DNA of 64,000 nt from Argopecten irradians (Eukaryota > Mollusca > Bivalvia > Pectinida > Pectinidae), in NCBI RefSeq assembly GCF_041381155.1, contig NC_091136.1:47234284-47298283 (forward strand), read 5' to 3'. The notes under the pieces are model-generated. The model was not told the origin of the DNA. It did not search any database and saw nothing but the letters and a program-made list of their open reading frames with translations. The translations under genes and the position numbers were made by a program. Below are positions 1 to 10,655 of this stretch, piece after piece (the stretch's first letter is position 1; each line of letters begins with the position of its first letter).

Positions 1-3000
1 GACATTGTCTGTATAGCCACACCTCCCCAGTATTGATATGATCTTCTTCTCTGACATTGTCTGTATAGCCACACCTCCCCAGTATTGATATGATCTTCTT
101 CTCTGACATTGCCTGTATAGCCACACCTCCCCAGTATTGATATGATCTTCTTCTCTGACATTGTCTGTATAGCCACACCTCCCCAGTATTGATATGATCT
201 TCTTCTCTGACATTGTCTGTATAGCCACACCTCCCCAGTATTGATATGATCTTCTTCTCTGACATTGTCTGTATAGCCACACCTCCCCAGTATTGATATG
301 ATCTTCTTCTCTGACATTGTCTGTATAGCCACCACCTCCCCAGTATTGATATGATCTTCTTCTCTGACATTGTCTGTATAGCCACACCTCCCCCAGTATT
401 GATATGATCTTCTTCTCTGACATTGTCTGTATAGCCACACCTCCCCAGTATTTGATATGATCTTCTTCTCTGACATTGTCTGTATAGCCACACCTACCCC
501 AGTATTGATATGATCTTCTCTGACATTGTCTGTATAGCACACACCTCCCCAGTATTGATATGATCTTCTTCTCTGACATTGTCTGTATAGCCACACCTCC
601 CCAGGTATTGATATGATCTTCTTCTCTGACATTGCCTGTATAGCCACACCTCCCCAGTATTGATATGATCTTCTTCTCTGACATTGTCTATATAGCCACA
701 CCTCCCCAGTATATGAATATCTTCTATTATTGATACTGATCACATTCTTCTCTGACATTGTCTGTATAGCCACACCTCCCCAGTATTGATATGATCTTCT
801 GCTCTGACATTGTCTATATAGCCACACCTCCCCATGTAATTGATATGACTCTTCTTCTCTGACATATTGTCTGTATAGCCACACCTCCCCCAGTATTGAT
901 ATGATCTTTTCTTCTCTCTGACATTTGTCCTGTATAGCCACACCTCCAAAGTATTACCATGTATTCTCTGACATTGTCTGTATACACACCTCCCCCGTAT
1001 TGATATGATCTTCTCTGACATTGTCTGTATAGCCACACCTGCCCCAGTATTGATATGATCTTCTTCTCTGACATTGTCTGTATAGGCCACACATCCCCAG
1101 CATTGATATGATCTTCTTCTCTGACCATTGTCTGTATAGCCACACCTCCCCAGTATTGATATGATCTTCTCTGACATTGTCTGTATAGCCACACTCCCAG
1201 TATTGATATGATCTTCTCTGACATTGTCTGTATGCCACACACCTCCCAGTATTGATTATGGATCTTCTTCTCTGACATTGCTCTGTATAGCCCACACCTT
1301 CCCAGCATTGATATGATCCTTCTTCTCTGACATTGTGTCTGTATAGCCACACCTCCCCAGTATTGATATGATATCTTCTCTGACATTGTCTGTATAGCCA
1401 CACCTCCCCAGTATTGATATGATATTCTGTTCTCTGACATCTTTCTCTTGACATTTGTCTGTATAGCCACACTCTTCCCAGTATTGATATGATCTTCTTC
1501 TCTGACATGTTGTCTGTATAGCCACACCTCCCCAGTGATATGATATGATCTTCTTCTCTGACATTGTCTGTATAGCCACACCCTCCCCAGTATTGATATG
1601 ATCTTCTTCTCTGACATTGCCTGTATAGCCACACTCCCCAGGATTGATATGTTCTTCTCTGACTTTGTCTATATAGCCACACCTACCCAGTATTGATATG
1701 ATCTTCTCTGACTATTGTCTCTGTCTGTATAGCCACATCCTCCCCAGTATTGATATGAACTTCTTCTCTGACATTGTTCTGTAATAGCCACACCTCCCCA
1801 GTATTGATATGTATCTAAATTCTTCTTCTCTGACATTGTCTGTATAGGCCACACCTCCCCAGTATTGATATGATCTTCTTCTCTGACATTGTCTGTATAG
1901 CCACACATCCCCAGTATTGATATGATCTTCTTCTTTGACATTGTCTGTATAGCCACACCTCCCCAGTATTGATATGATCTTCTTCTCTGACATTGTCTGT
2001 ATAGCCCACACCTCCCCAGTATTGATATGATCTTCTCTGACATTGTCTATATATAGCCCACCACACTCTCCCCAGTATTGATATTTGAACTTCTTCTCTG
2101 ACATTGTACTGCTCTTGTCTATTGTCTATATAGCCACACCTCCCCAGTATTGATATGTATCTTCTTCTCTGACATTTGTCCTTTTATAGCCCCCCCCCTG
2201 GTAAATACACCTCCCCATTATTGATATGATCTTCTCTGACATTGTCTGTATAGCCACACCTCCCCAGTTATTGATATGATCTTCTTCTACTGACATTGTC
2301 TGTATAGATCCACACCTCCCCAGTATTGATATGATCTTCTCTGACATTGTCTATATAGCCACACATCTCCCCAGTATTGATATGATCATTTTTTTCTTCT
2401 CTGACATTGTCTGTATAGGCCACACCTCCCAAGTATTGATATGATCTTCTTCTCTGACATTGTCTGTATAGCCACACCTCCCCAGTTATTGATTATGATC
2501 TCTCTTCTCTGACATTGTCTAATACTGACCATTGTCTGTATAGCCCACACCTCCCCAGTATTGATATGATCTTCTTCTCTGACATTGTCTGTATAGCCAC
2601 ACCTCCCCCAGTATTGATATGATCTTCTTCTCTGACATTGTCTGTATAGCCACCACACCTCCCCAGTAATTGATATGATTATCTTTCTCTGACATTGTCT
2701 GTATAGCCACACACCTCCCCCAGTATTGATATGATCTTCTCTCTCTGACATTGATCTCTATGACACTTGTCTGTATAGCCACACCTCCCCAGTATTGATA
2801 TGATCTTCTTGACATAGGTCTGACACATCTCCCCCAGTATTGATATGATCTTTTCCTCTGACATTATATAGCCACACCTCCCCAGTATTGACATGATCTT
2901 CTTCTCTGACATTGTCTGTATGCCACACCACCCCAGTATTGACATGATCTCTCTCTCTGACATTGTCTGAGTATTAGACCACAACTCCCCAGTATTGATA

Positions 3001-4449
3001 TTCTTCTCTGACATTGTTGTCTGTATAGCCACACCTCCCCAGTATTGATATGATCTTCTTCTCTGACATTGTCTGTATAGCCACACCTCCCCAGTATATG
3101 ACATGATCTTCTTCTCTGACATTGTCTGTATAGCCACACCTCCCCAGTATTGATATGATCTTCTTCTCTTGACATCTCCCCAAGTATTGATATTGAATCT
3201 CTTCTCTAGCCACACCTTGCCTGAATAGCCCACCTCCCCAGTATTGATATGATCTTCTCTGACATTGTCTGTATAGCCACACCTCCCCAGTATTGATATG
3301 ATCTTCTTCTCTGACATTGTCTGTATAGCCACACCTCCCCAGTATTGATATGATCTTCTTCTCTGACATTGCCTGTATAGCCACACCTCCCCAGTATTGA
3401 CATGATCTTCTCTGACATTGTCTGTATAGCCACACCTCCCCAGTATTGATATGATCTTCTTCTCTGACAATTGCCTGTATAGACACACCTCCCCAGTATT
3501 GATATGATCTTCTTCTCTGAAAATATTGTCCTCTATAGCCACACCTCCCCAGTATGATATGATCTTCTTCTCTGACATTGTCTGTATAGCCACACCTCCC
3601 CAGTATTGACATGATCTTCTTCTCTGACATTGTCTGTATAGCCACCACCTCCCCAGTATTGATATGATCTTCTTCTCTGACATTGTCTGTATAGCCACAC
3701 CTCCCCAGTATTGATATGATCTTCTTCTCTGACATTGTCTGTATAGCCACACCTCCCCAGTATTGATATGATCTTCTTCTCTGACATTGTCTGTATAGCC
3801 ACACCTCCCCAGTATTGACATGATCTTCTCTGACATTGTCTGTATAGCCACACCTCCCCAGTATTGATATGATCTTCTCTGACATTGCCTAGCCACACCT
3901 GTATAGCCACACCTCCCCAGTATTGATATGATCTTCTTCTCTGACATTGCCTGTATAGCCACACCTCCCCAGTATTGATATGATCTTCTTCTCTGACATT
4001 GCCTGTATAGCCACACCTCCCCAGTATTGATATGATCTTCTTCTCTGACATTGTCTGTATAGCCACACCTCCCCAGTATTGACATGATCTTCTTCTCTGA
4101 CATTGCCTGTCTAGCCACACCTCCCCAGTATTGATATGATCTTCTTCTCTGACATTGCCTGTATAGCCACACCTCCCCAGTATTGATATGATCTTCTTCT
4201 CTGACATTGCCTGTATAGCCACACCTCCCCAGTATTGATATGATATTCTTCTCTGATATTACCTGTATAGCCACACCTCCCCAGTATTGACATGATCTTC
4301 TTCTTTGACATTGCCTGTCTAGCCACACCTCCCCAGTATTGACATGAGCTTCTTCTCTGACATTACCTGTATAGCCACACCTCCCCAGTATTGATATGAT
4401 CTTCTTCTCTGACATTGCCTGTCTAGCCACACCTCCCCAGTATTGATTA
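1..4449. repeat. 52-bp satellite/minisatellite array
   Basis: About 85 head-to-tail copies of a 52-bp unit (starts gacattgtctgtatagccac, ends gatcttcttctct). The array runs off the left edge of the window. Copies at 1-300 and after about 3250 are nearly identical. Those between about 300 and 3250 carry many one- or two-base insertions and deletions. The unit has no stop codon in any minus-strand frame and 52 is not a multiple of 3, so long minus-strand reading frames (up to 583 codons at 2679-4430) arise by chance. They are not genes. Confidence 0.97.
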
Positions 4450-4452
4450 ATA

Positions 4453-4566
4453 GAATCTTACATGGGTCTGTCAAGTGGACAGGGATAACTCAACTCGAGT
4501 GAAAGAGCCAAAATCTTTCCAAGGGTTGAGATATCTCTGTCCCCTTCACAGACCCATGTTTGATTC
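4453..4566. repeat. Inverted repeat (foldback) beside the 52-bp array
   Basis: Two arms of about 43 bp, 4453-4495 and 4524-4566, are imperfect reverse complements around a 28-bp spacer. The arms share catgggtctgt / acagacccatg. The piece lies where the 52-bp array stops. It is probably a foldback MITE or the end of one; no family is assigned. Confidence 0.75.
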
Positions 4567-4821
4567 TTTTTCTCTCATACTAAGTAGAAAAAATGATGAA
4601 ATTCCACTTGGTGTCCAGCTTTTTCATTGCGCCATTATCGCAGGAACGTCGTTATGTGTCAAAATTGATGACGTCATCTACAATGCGCACCACAGTTACG
4701 CCGCATGTATTGATGGCGTCATATTATTGCGTGTGAGTTGTCTTACACCCCCCTGTGTAAGATAAAGATATCTTTTCCCTAGCAACCACGGAATATCCCT
4801 ATGAAGTATGGGAGAAATTAC
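4567..4821. other. Non-repetitive spacer between array and lone copy
   Basis: No gene was recognised. It holds the palindrome tgacgtca (about 4670) and a second gcgtcat (about 4715). The 96-codon plus-strand ORF at 4475-4765 spans the inverted repeat and shows no recognisable domain, so it is not called a gene. The stretch separates the array from one diverged unit and may itself be an insertion. Confidence 0.4.
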
Positions 4822-4880
4822 CTTCTCTGACATTTCCTGTTTAGTCACACATCCCCAGTATTGATATGATCTTCTTCTTT
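4822..4880. repeat. Isolated diverged copy of the 52-bp unit
   Basis: One copy of the 52-bp satellite unit with several substitutions (cctgtttagtcacac in place of tctgtatagccacac), about 370 bp beyond the end of the array. It suggests that the array once extended here and was interrupted. Confidence 0.85.
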
Positions 4881-4919
4881 GTAGGGCCAGATATTAAAAA
4901 ATAATCATTTTAAGTATAA

Positions 4920-7694
4920 ACAAGGGCCCAATGGGCCCGAATCGCTCACCTGCAATCTGGTAATCATGCGTGGTTCATACTTAACAAATAGAGTAAATAA
5001 GAATTTATATCATCCCTAAGCACATTAGAGGCCCCTTTGCCTCTTGGTAATTAAAAAGAGGTTGTTTTAAAGATTTTAGCCTATTTGACCCCTGTGACCT
5101 TGAATGAAGGTCAAGGTCATTCTTTTGAACAAACTTGGTAGCCCTTGATCCAAGCATGCCACAGGCCAAATATCAAGTCTCGAGGTCTCTTGGTTATTAG
5201 GAAGAAGTCGTTTAAAGATTTTCACCTATTTCTCTATCCCAGTATGTCACAGGCCTAATATAAGGTCCCTAGGCTCCATGGTTATTAAGAAGAAGTCTTT
5301 GAAATATTTCAGCCTATTTGACCCCTGTGACCTTGAATGAAGGTCAAGGTCATTCATTTGAACAAACTTGGTAGCCCTTGATCCCAGCATGCCACAGGGC
5401 CAATATCAGGTCCCTGTGCCTTTTGGTTATCAAGAATTTATTTAAAAATTTACGCCTATTTAACCCCTGTGACATTGAATCAAGGTCAAGGTCATTCATT
5501 TGAACAAACTTGGTAGCCCTTTATCCCATCATGTCACATGCCAAATATCAAGTCTCTAGGTCTCTTGGTTATTAAGAAGAAGTCATTTAAAGATTTTCAC
5601 CTATTTGACCCCTGCGACCTTGAATGAAGGTCAAGGTCATTCATTTGAACAAACTTGGTAGCCCTCTATCCCAGTATGTCACAGGCCTAATATAATGTCC
5701 CTAGGCTCCATGGTTATTGAGAAGAAGTCATCTAAATATTTTAGCCTATTTAAATTTGACCCCTGAGACCTTGAATGAAAGTCAAGGTCATTTATTTGAA
5801 CAAACTTTGCAGCACTTCATCCCAACATGTCACATGCCCAATATCAGGTCTCTAGACTGTTTGGGTATAAAGAAGAAGTCGTTTAAAGATTTTAGCCTAT
5901 TTGATCCTATGACCTTGAATGAAAGTCAAGGTCATTCATTTGAACAAACTTTGTAGCGCTTCATCCCAACATGTCCCATGCCCAATATCAGGTCTCTAGC
6001 CTTCTTGGTTATTAAAAAGAAGTTGTTTAAAGATTTTAGCCTATTTGACCCATGACCTTGAATGAGGGTCAAGGTCATTCATTTGAAAAAACTTGGTAGC
6101 CCTTAATCCCAGCATGCCACAGGCCCAATATCAGGTCCCTAGGCTGTTTGGTATTAAGGAGAAGTTGTTTAAAGATTTAAGCATATTTGACCCCTGTGAC
6201 CTTGAATGAAAATCAAGGTTATTCATTTGAACAACCTTTGTAGCCCTTCATCCCAACATGTCACAGGCCCAATATCAGGTCTCTAATCCTTTTGGTTATT
6301 AAGAAGAAGTCATTTAACAATTTTAGCTGTGACCTTGAATAAAGGTCAAGGTCAATCATTTGAACAAGCTTTGTAGCCCTTCATTCCATCATCTTACAAG
6401 CCAAATATCAGGTCTCTAGGACACTTGGTTATCAAGAAGAAGTCGTTTAAAGATTTAAGCCTATCTGACCCCTGTGACCTTGAATGAAGGTCAAGGTCAT
6501 TTATTTGAACTAACTTGGTAGCCGTTTTATTCCTGCATGCCACATGCACAATATCAGGTCTCTAGCCCTCTTGGTTATTAATGAGAAAATGTTTAAAGAT
6601 TTTAGCCTATTTGACCCCTGTGACCTTGAATGAAGATCAAGGTCATTCATTTGAACAAAATTTGTAGCCCTTCATCCCAACATGTCACAGGCCCAATATC
6701 AGGTCTCTAGGCCTCTTGGTTATCAAGAAGAAGTTGTTTAAAGATTTAAGCCTATTTGACCCCTGTGACCTTGAATGAAGGTCAAGGTCATTCATTTGAA
6801 CAAACTTGGTAGCCCTTGATCCCAGCATGTCACAGGCCCAATATCAGGTCCCTAGGCCTCTTGGTTATTAAGAAGAAGTCGTTTAAAGATTTTAGCCTTT
6901 TTGACCCCTGTGACCTTGAATGAAGGTCAAGGTCATTCATTTGAACAAACTTGGTAGCCCTTCATCCCAACATGTCACAGGCCAAATATCAGGTCTTTAA
7001 GCCTCTTGGTTATCAAGAAGAAGTCGTTTAAAGATTTAAGCCTATTTGACCCCTGTGACCTTGAATGAAAATCAAGGTCATTCATTTGAACAAACTTGGT
7101 AGCCGTTGATCCCAGCATGTCACAGGCCCAATATCAGGTCCCTAGGCCTCTTGGTTATTAAGAAGAAGTCGTTTAAAGATTTTAGCCTTTTTGACCCCTG
7201 TGACCTTGAATGAAGGTCAAGGTCATTCATTTGAACAAACTTGGTAGCCCTTTATCCCAGCATGCCCCAGGCCCAATATCAGGTCCCAAGGCTGTTTGGT
7301 TATTAAGAAGAAGTTGTTTAAAGATTTTAGCCTTTTTGACCCCTGTGACCTTGAATGAAGGTCAAGGTCATTCATTTGAACAAACTTGGTAGCCCTTCAT
7401 CCCAGCATGCCACAGGCCCAATATCAGGTCCCTAGGCTGTTTGGTTATTAAGAAGAAGTCGTTTAAAGATTTTAGCCTTTTTGACCCCTGTGACCTTGAA
7501 TGAAGGTCAAGGTCATTCATTTGAACAAACTTGGTAGCCCTTCATCACAGCATGATATAACTCAAATTTCAGGACTCTAGGTCTCCAAGTTTTGGAGAAG
7601 AAGTTGTTTAAATGGAAAAGTTGACGCCGGACGGCGGACGGAGGCGGACGCTGCACCATAGCATAAGCTCACTTGCCCTTCGGGCAGGTGAGCT
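4920..7694 (+). mobile_element. Pearl-like / non-autonomous Helitron-like element with internal tandem repeats
   Basis: The left end reads acaagggcccaatgggcccg. The right end is a perfect-stem hairpin at 7666-7694 (agctcacttgccc / gggcaggtgagct), preceded by a GC-rich gacggcggacggaggcggac stretch. About 17 tandem units of about 145 bp lie between. This layout (short unique ends, tandem core, terminal hairpin, no coding capacity) matches the pearl family and Helitron-like non-autonomous elements of bivalves. The family name is from memory. A reverse-oriented relative lies at 22499-24992. Confidence 0.8.
5035..7560 (+). repeat. 145-bp tandem repeats inside the pearl-like element
   Basis: Each unit holds tgaccttgaatgaaggtcaa followed by ggtcattcatttgaacaaac, then a variable part (agcccttgatcccagcatg, ggtccctaggc) and gtttaaagattttagcct. 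Early units (5040-6600) are more diverged than late ones (6700-7550), consistent with recent amplification from the right side. Confidence 0.93.
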
Positions 7695-7739
7695 AAAAAT
7701 GAAACATAGGTCTATTCCTTTAAATACACTTTGAAACCC

Positions 7740-8160
7740 TGCATAATCAACTTTACAAACCAAAAAAATATCATGTCCATGGTAACTATTTTAGTACTTT
7801 AAAAGAGTTCTTTGACATCATAAATAATAGTAAAGGTCAATCATTTGAACAAACAATTGCATGCTAAACATAAAAGTTTTTCCCCCAGTTACTGGTTAGA
7901 GAAATTGCTTGAAGATTTAATTACATTTGACTCATGGCCAAGCGGTCATTGAGATTTTGTAATAGGTTTCAGCATAATTTATGGTTAATTTTAACACACT
8001 TGGTAAGCCTTCATACCAGCATACTACATATCCTACACATATTATATAAGATAGTTTCTATGTCTGTTTGTTATTTTGTAAGAGGTTGTGGGAAAACTTT
8101 TGACTCCTGACACCTGGAATGAAATTCATGGTCATTTGAAGGCACTCCATGTAGCCCTTT
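7740..8160 (+). repeat. Decayed pearl-like repeat units
   Basis: Scattered matches to the 145-bp unit remain, such as ggtcaatcatttgaacaaac near 7837 and cacctggaatgaaattcatg near 8110. This looks like an older, heavily mutated copy outside the intact element. A SINE follows directly at 8161. Confidence 0.55.
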
Positions 8161-8355
8161 ACCTGTAGTGGTGGCCAAGTGGTTAAGCCCTCCACTTCTG
8201 GATCGCAAGTTTGAATCCCATGTGGGGCAGTTGCGCCAGGTACTGACCGCTGGTCGACCGGTGGTTTTTCTCTGGGTATTCCGGCTTTCCTCCACCAACA
8301 AACCTGGCATGTCCTTAAATGACCCAAGCTGTTAATAGGACATGAAAGTTCCAAT
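8161..8355 (+). mobile_element. tRNA-derived SINE
   Basis: The head resembles a tRNA gene with an A-box-like gtggccaagtggttaa (about 8171) and a B-box-like gcaagtttgaatccc (about 8205). A conserved body follows (ggtggtttttctctgggtat, ctttcctccaccaac, ccttaaatgaccc, gttaataggac). Related copies lie at about 18085, 29270-29802 and 36318. Superfamily placement is not certain. Confidence 0.75.
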
Positions 8356-8871
8356 ATCTGTATCTGTCTTACTTTTTTTCAAAACTTCAAAGAATTTTGA
8401 AAAAAAATCCTGTTATAAATCATGCAGAGAAGTCAAAGTCAAGCTGAGCGATAATGATTTGGAAACTTTTGATAAAAAAACAAATAAATATTGAACATCA
8501 CTAGGTGGGTTTAATTTAGTCAAACAAGCCAGTTTAAAATGAAGGCAAGTTTACAAGTAATAAGTATCGACTTTAAACAACTGTTGTACCAAAGTTTTTA
8601 AGAAATCATTATAAAGACTCTTTGATATAACTTAATTTCAACTATATCTACAAATACTAACAATATCGGGTTCAAATCTAACTTGTCTTTTTGTTGATAG
8701 TTACGTAAATATATGTATGGTGTGACTTCAAACAATTAAAACCAAAACCAAATCAGCCTAACCCCAGTACTGTAGTTCCTACAGTGACTTCATTGAATTT
8801 CGGAGCAAAACCCTGTAATATGCAAATACAAAACCGATCTTTTAAGACATTTAATCCAATAGAATAACATC
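8356..8871. other. Intergenic, nothing recognised
   Basis: AT-rich sequence without a convincing reading frame, RNA gene or repeat. Confidence 0.5.
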
Positions 8872-9844
8872 TTAAAGATGTATTCTTCTGAGGTTTCAGT
8901 CCCATTGAAGTCTCGTTTCGACAAAGATCAAAGAAGTTATGAGATTTTCAAATATATTTTATCAATATCTGTAGCAAGTTGCCAGATGCAAATTTTGTCA
9001 AAAAATTACATTTCTATTTTCAGTAGATTTTTTCTATACAGGGATTTTAAGAAATGGCACATTTGGCCATAGTTTAACCATTTTTTACTGAAATTGTTTT
9101 CACTTAAATCATCACTGCACCAGCATTTTCAACTGTATCGAGCTAATTTTTGCTGCTAATCTTTACTAGGTTCATGCTTATTAAAATATTGAGCATTATT
9201 GCGTGAAGTGATACACCTTTGTCACTTTATTTTTACATTTAATAGCAATTTTAGCACTTTTATTTTTTTACTCTAAAATACTGAAAAATAACACATATTC
9301 AAATGGGGCAAAAAAGAAAGCACACTGACCCCCCATTTGTCTGCCTAATTCAGAAAGAAGAACCCATTCCCTATTGATATGCAAAATATGAACAAAACTT
9401 TAATACCACAACTGTTTCTATAAAGGGTTAAATTTGGCAAAAATGGCTGAAAATGGTGCATTTTGTAGCTCAAAATTAAGGGGTAGGGGTAGCATATTTT
9501 GTTATTCTGAGAAAAAATATGAGTCTTATTAATCAAAACTTGTATATTTTTAAAGAAGACTACAGGAAAATAAATTCTTCAATCTTCCATACATATCAAA
9601 CATCTCATTAGGAAATTATGGCTTTAAACTCTTGTGTATATGGTCAAAACGGCAAAAATCCCAAAAAATCTAAGAGTTTGTCAACTTGGTATCTTTGAGT
9701 GACAATAGCTCAAAAACAAGCACACCGACATATGTTTTTTCTTCCATTTTCTTGTATGGTATGAACTCCTATTTCCAAAAATCTATATGAGAAAAAAAGT
9801 TTTATACAAGAAAATTTTGACTTCTCAGAGGTGTACATCCTTAA
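8872..9844. mobile_element. TTAA-flanked non-autonomous DNA element, 0.97 kb
   Basis: Both ends carry TTAA followed by a terminal inverted repeat: TTAA-agatgtattcttctgagg on the left and, reverse-complemented, TTAA-ggatgtacacctctgaga on the right. Inside there is no long ORF. TTAA target duplication with short TIRs is the signature of piggyBac-type transposition. The element is called non-autonomous because no transposase is visible. Confidence 0.7.
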
Positions 9845-10201
9845 GCAGTGGTTTGATGACATTTATACAAAAGCAACCAAACTCTTGCAATGTATTCAAT
9901 TTAATTTTTCACAATATCTTGCAAAACTACTGTATGATTGCTAATATTTACAAAGGTTTTATTTTCGCTAAATTCGTGGACATTCCAAATTTGTGTTAAT
10001 ACCTTGTGAAAATGATCAACATCATGGTTTTACATATCAGTCTGTCAATTTAACAACTATGCAAGTTTTTTTTCGCAGATTGATATACAGTAGTACCTCT
10101 GATACAGTTGATACTTTTCACTGAGAAATCACTACCCGGGTATGTTTCTTATACTTGTACAAAGTAATACGTTTTTAAACAACTTCTCTCTCATACACTG
10201 T
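9845..10201. other. Intergenic, nothing recognised
   Basis: AT-rich sequence downstream of ADCK1. No gene or repeat was recognised. Confidence 0.45.
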
Positions 10202-10207
10202 TTTATT
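10202..10207 (-). terminator. Probable ADCK1 polyadenylation signal
   Basis: AATAAA on the minus strand, about 86 bp after the ADCK1 stop codon. A short 3' UTR is implied. Confidence 0.55.
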
Positions 10208-10292
10208 ACAAACATCTGTCATACTTCCACACATTAATACTTTTATGTAGAAGCATATAATAATTTAATGTAAACCCTAAACGATCAGTGTG

Positions 10293-10655
10293 TTAACTTC
10301 CTAACACTTGTGAATTTCTAGTGCTGAAGATGAATCGGCCAATGTATGAAGACTGTAACCATAGGAACATTTCATATAGTCCAATTTTACATAGCTGCCA
10401 TTGACAGTGTAGTTTAACTCGGAGTATTTCCACTTTAGAATGACATTTTTGAAGTCTGTCTGCTGTAACAGCTCGGACACAACAACGGGACATGTTTAAA
10501 AATGATGTGGCATTGGCCCGAGTCTGTAGGGAAGTCTCTATTCCTCTCAGCACATCGTTGGTTTTTAAGATGAGGAGCAATTGTCGAGGGACACGGTTCA
10601 GAAGGTTTGATATTTGTACTAACAGTGAAGCTGCATACGACTTTATCTCATCTGT
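10293..10655 (-). CDS. ADCK1: ADCK1 last coding exon
   Basis: 120 codons plus stop after acceptor ctatctttacag. LLNRVPRQLLLILKTNDVLR and FLNMSRCCVRA match the ADCK1 C-terminal block. The far C-terminus is less conserved. Confidence 0.94.
   Translation of the reverse strand, partial: TDEIKSYAASLLVQISNLLNRVPRQLLLILKTNDVLRGIETSLQTRANATSFLNMSRCCVRAVTADRLQKCHSKVEILRVKLHCQWQLCKIGLYEMFLWLQSSYIGRFIFSTRNSQVLGS

Noticed and set aside
740..4430. Several minus-strand ORFs up to 583 codons
   Set aside because: They are translations of the 52-bp satellite unit in its three open frames, without a gene-like start, domain or composition.
1..4449. CRISPR array
   Set aside because: The units are contiguous without unique spacers, and the surroundings are clearly eukaryotic.
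8161..8235. Functional tRNA gene
   Set aside because: A- and B-box-like motifs are present, but no cloverleaf with a proper acceptor stem forms, and a SINE body follows.
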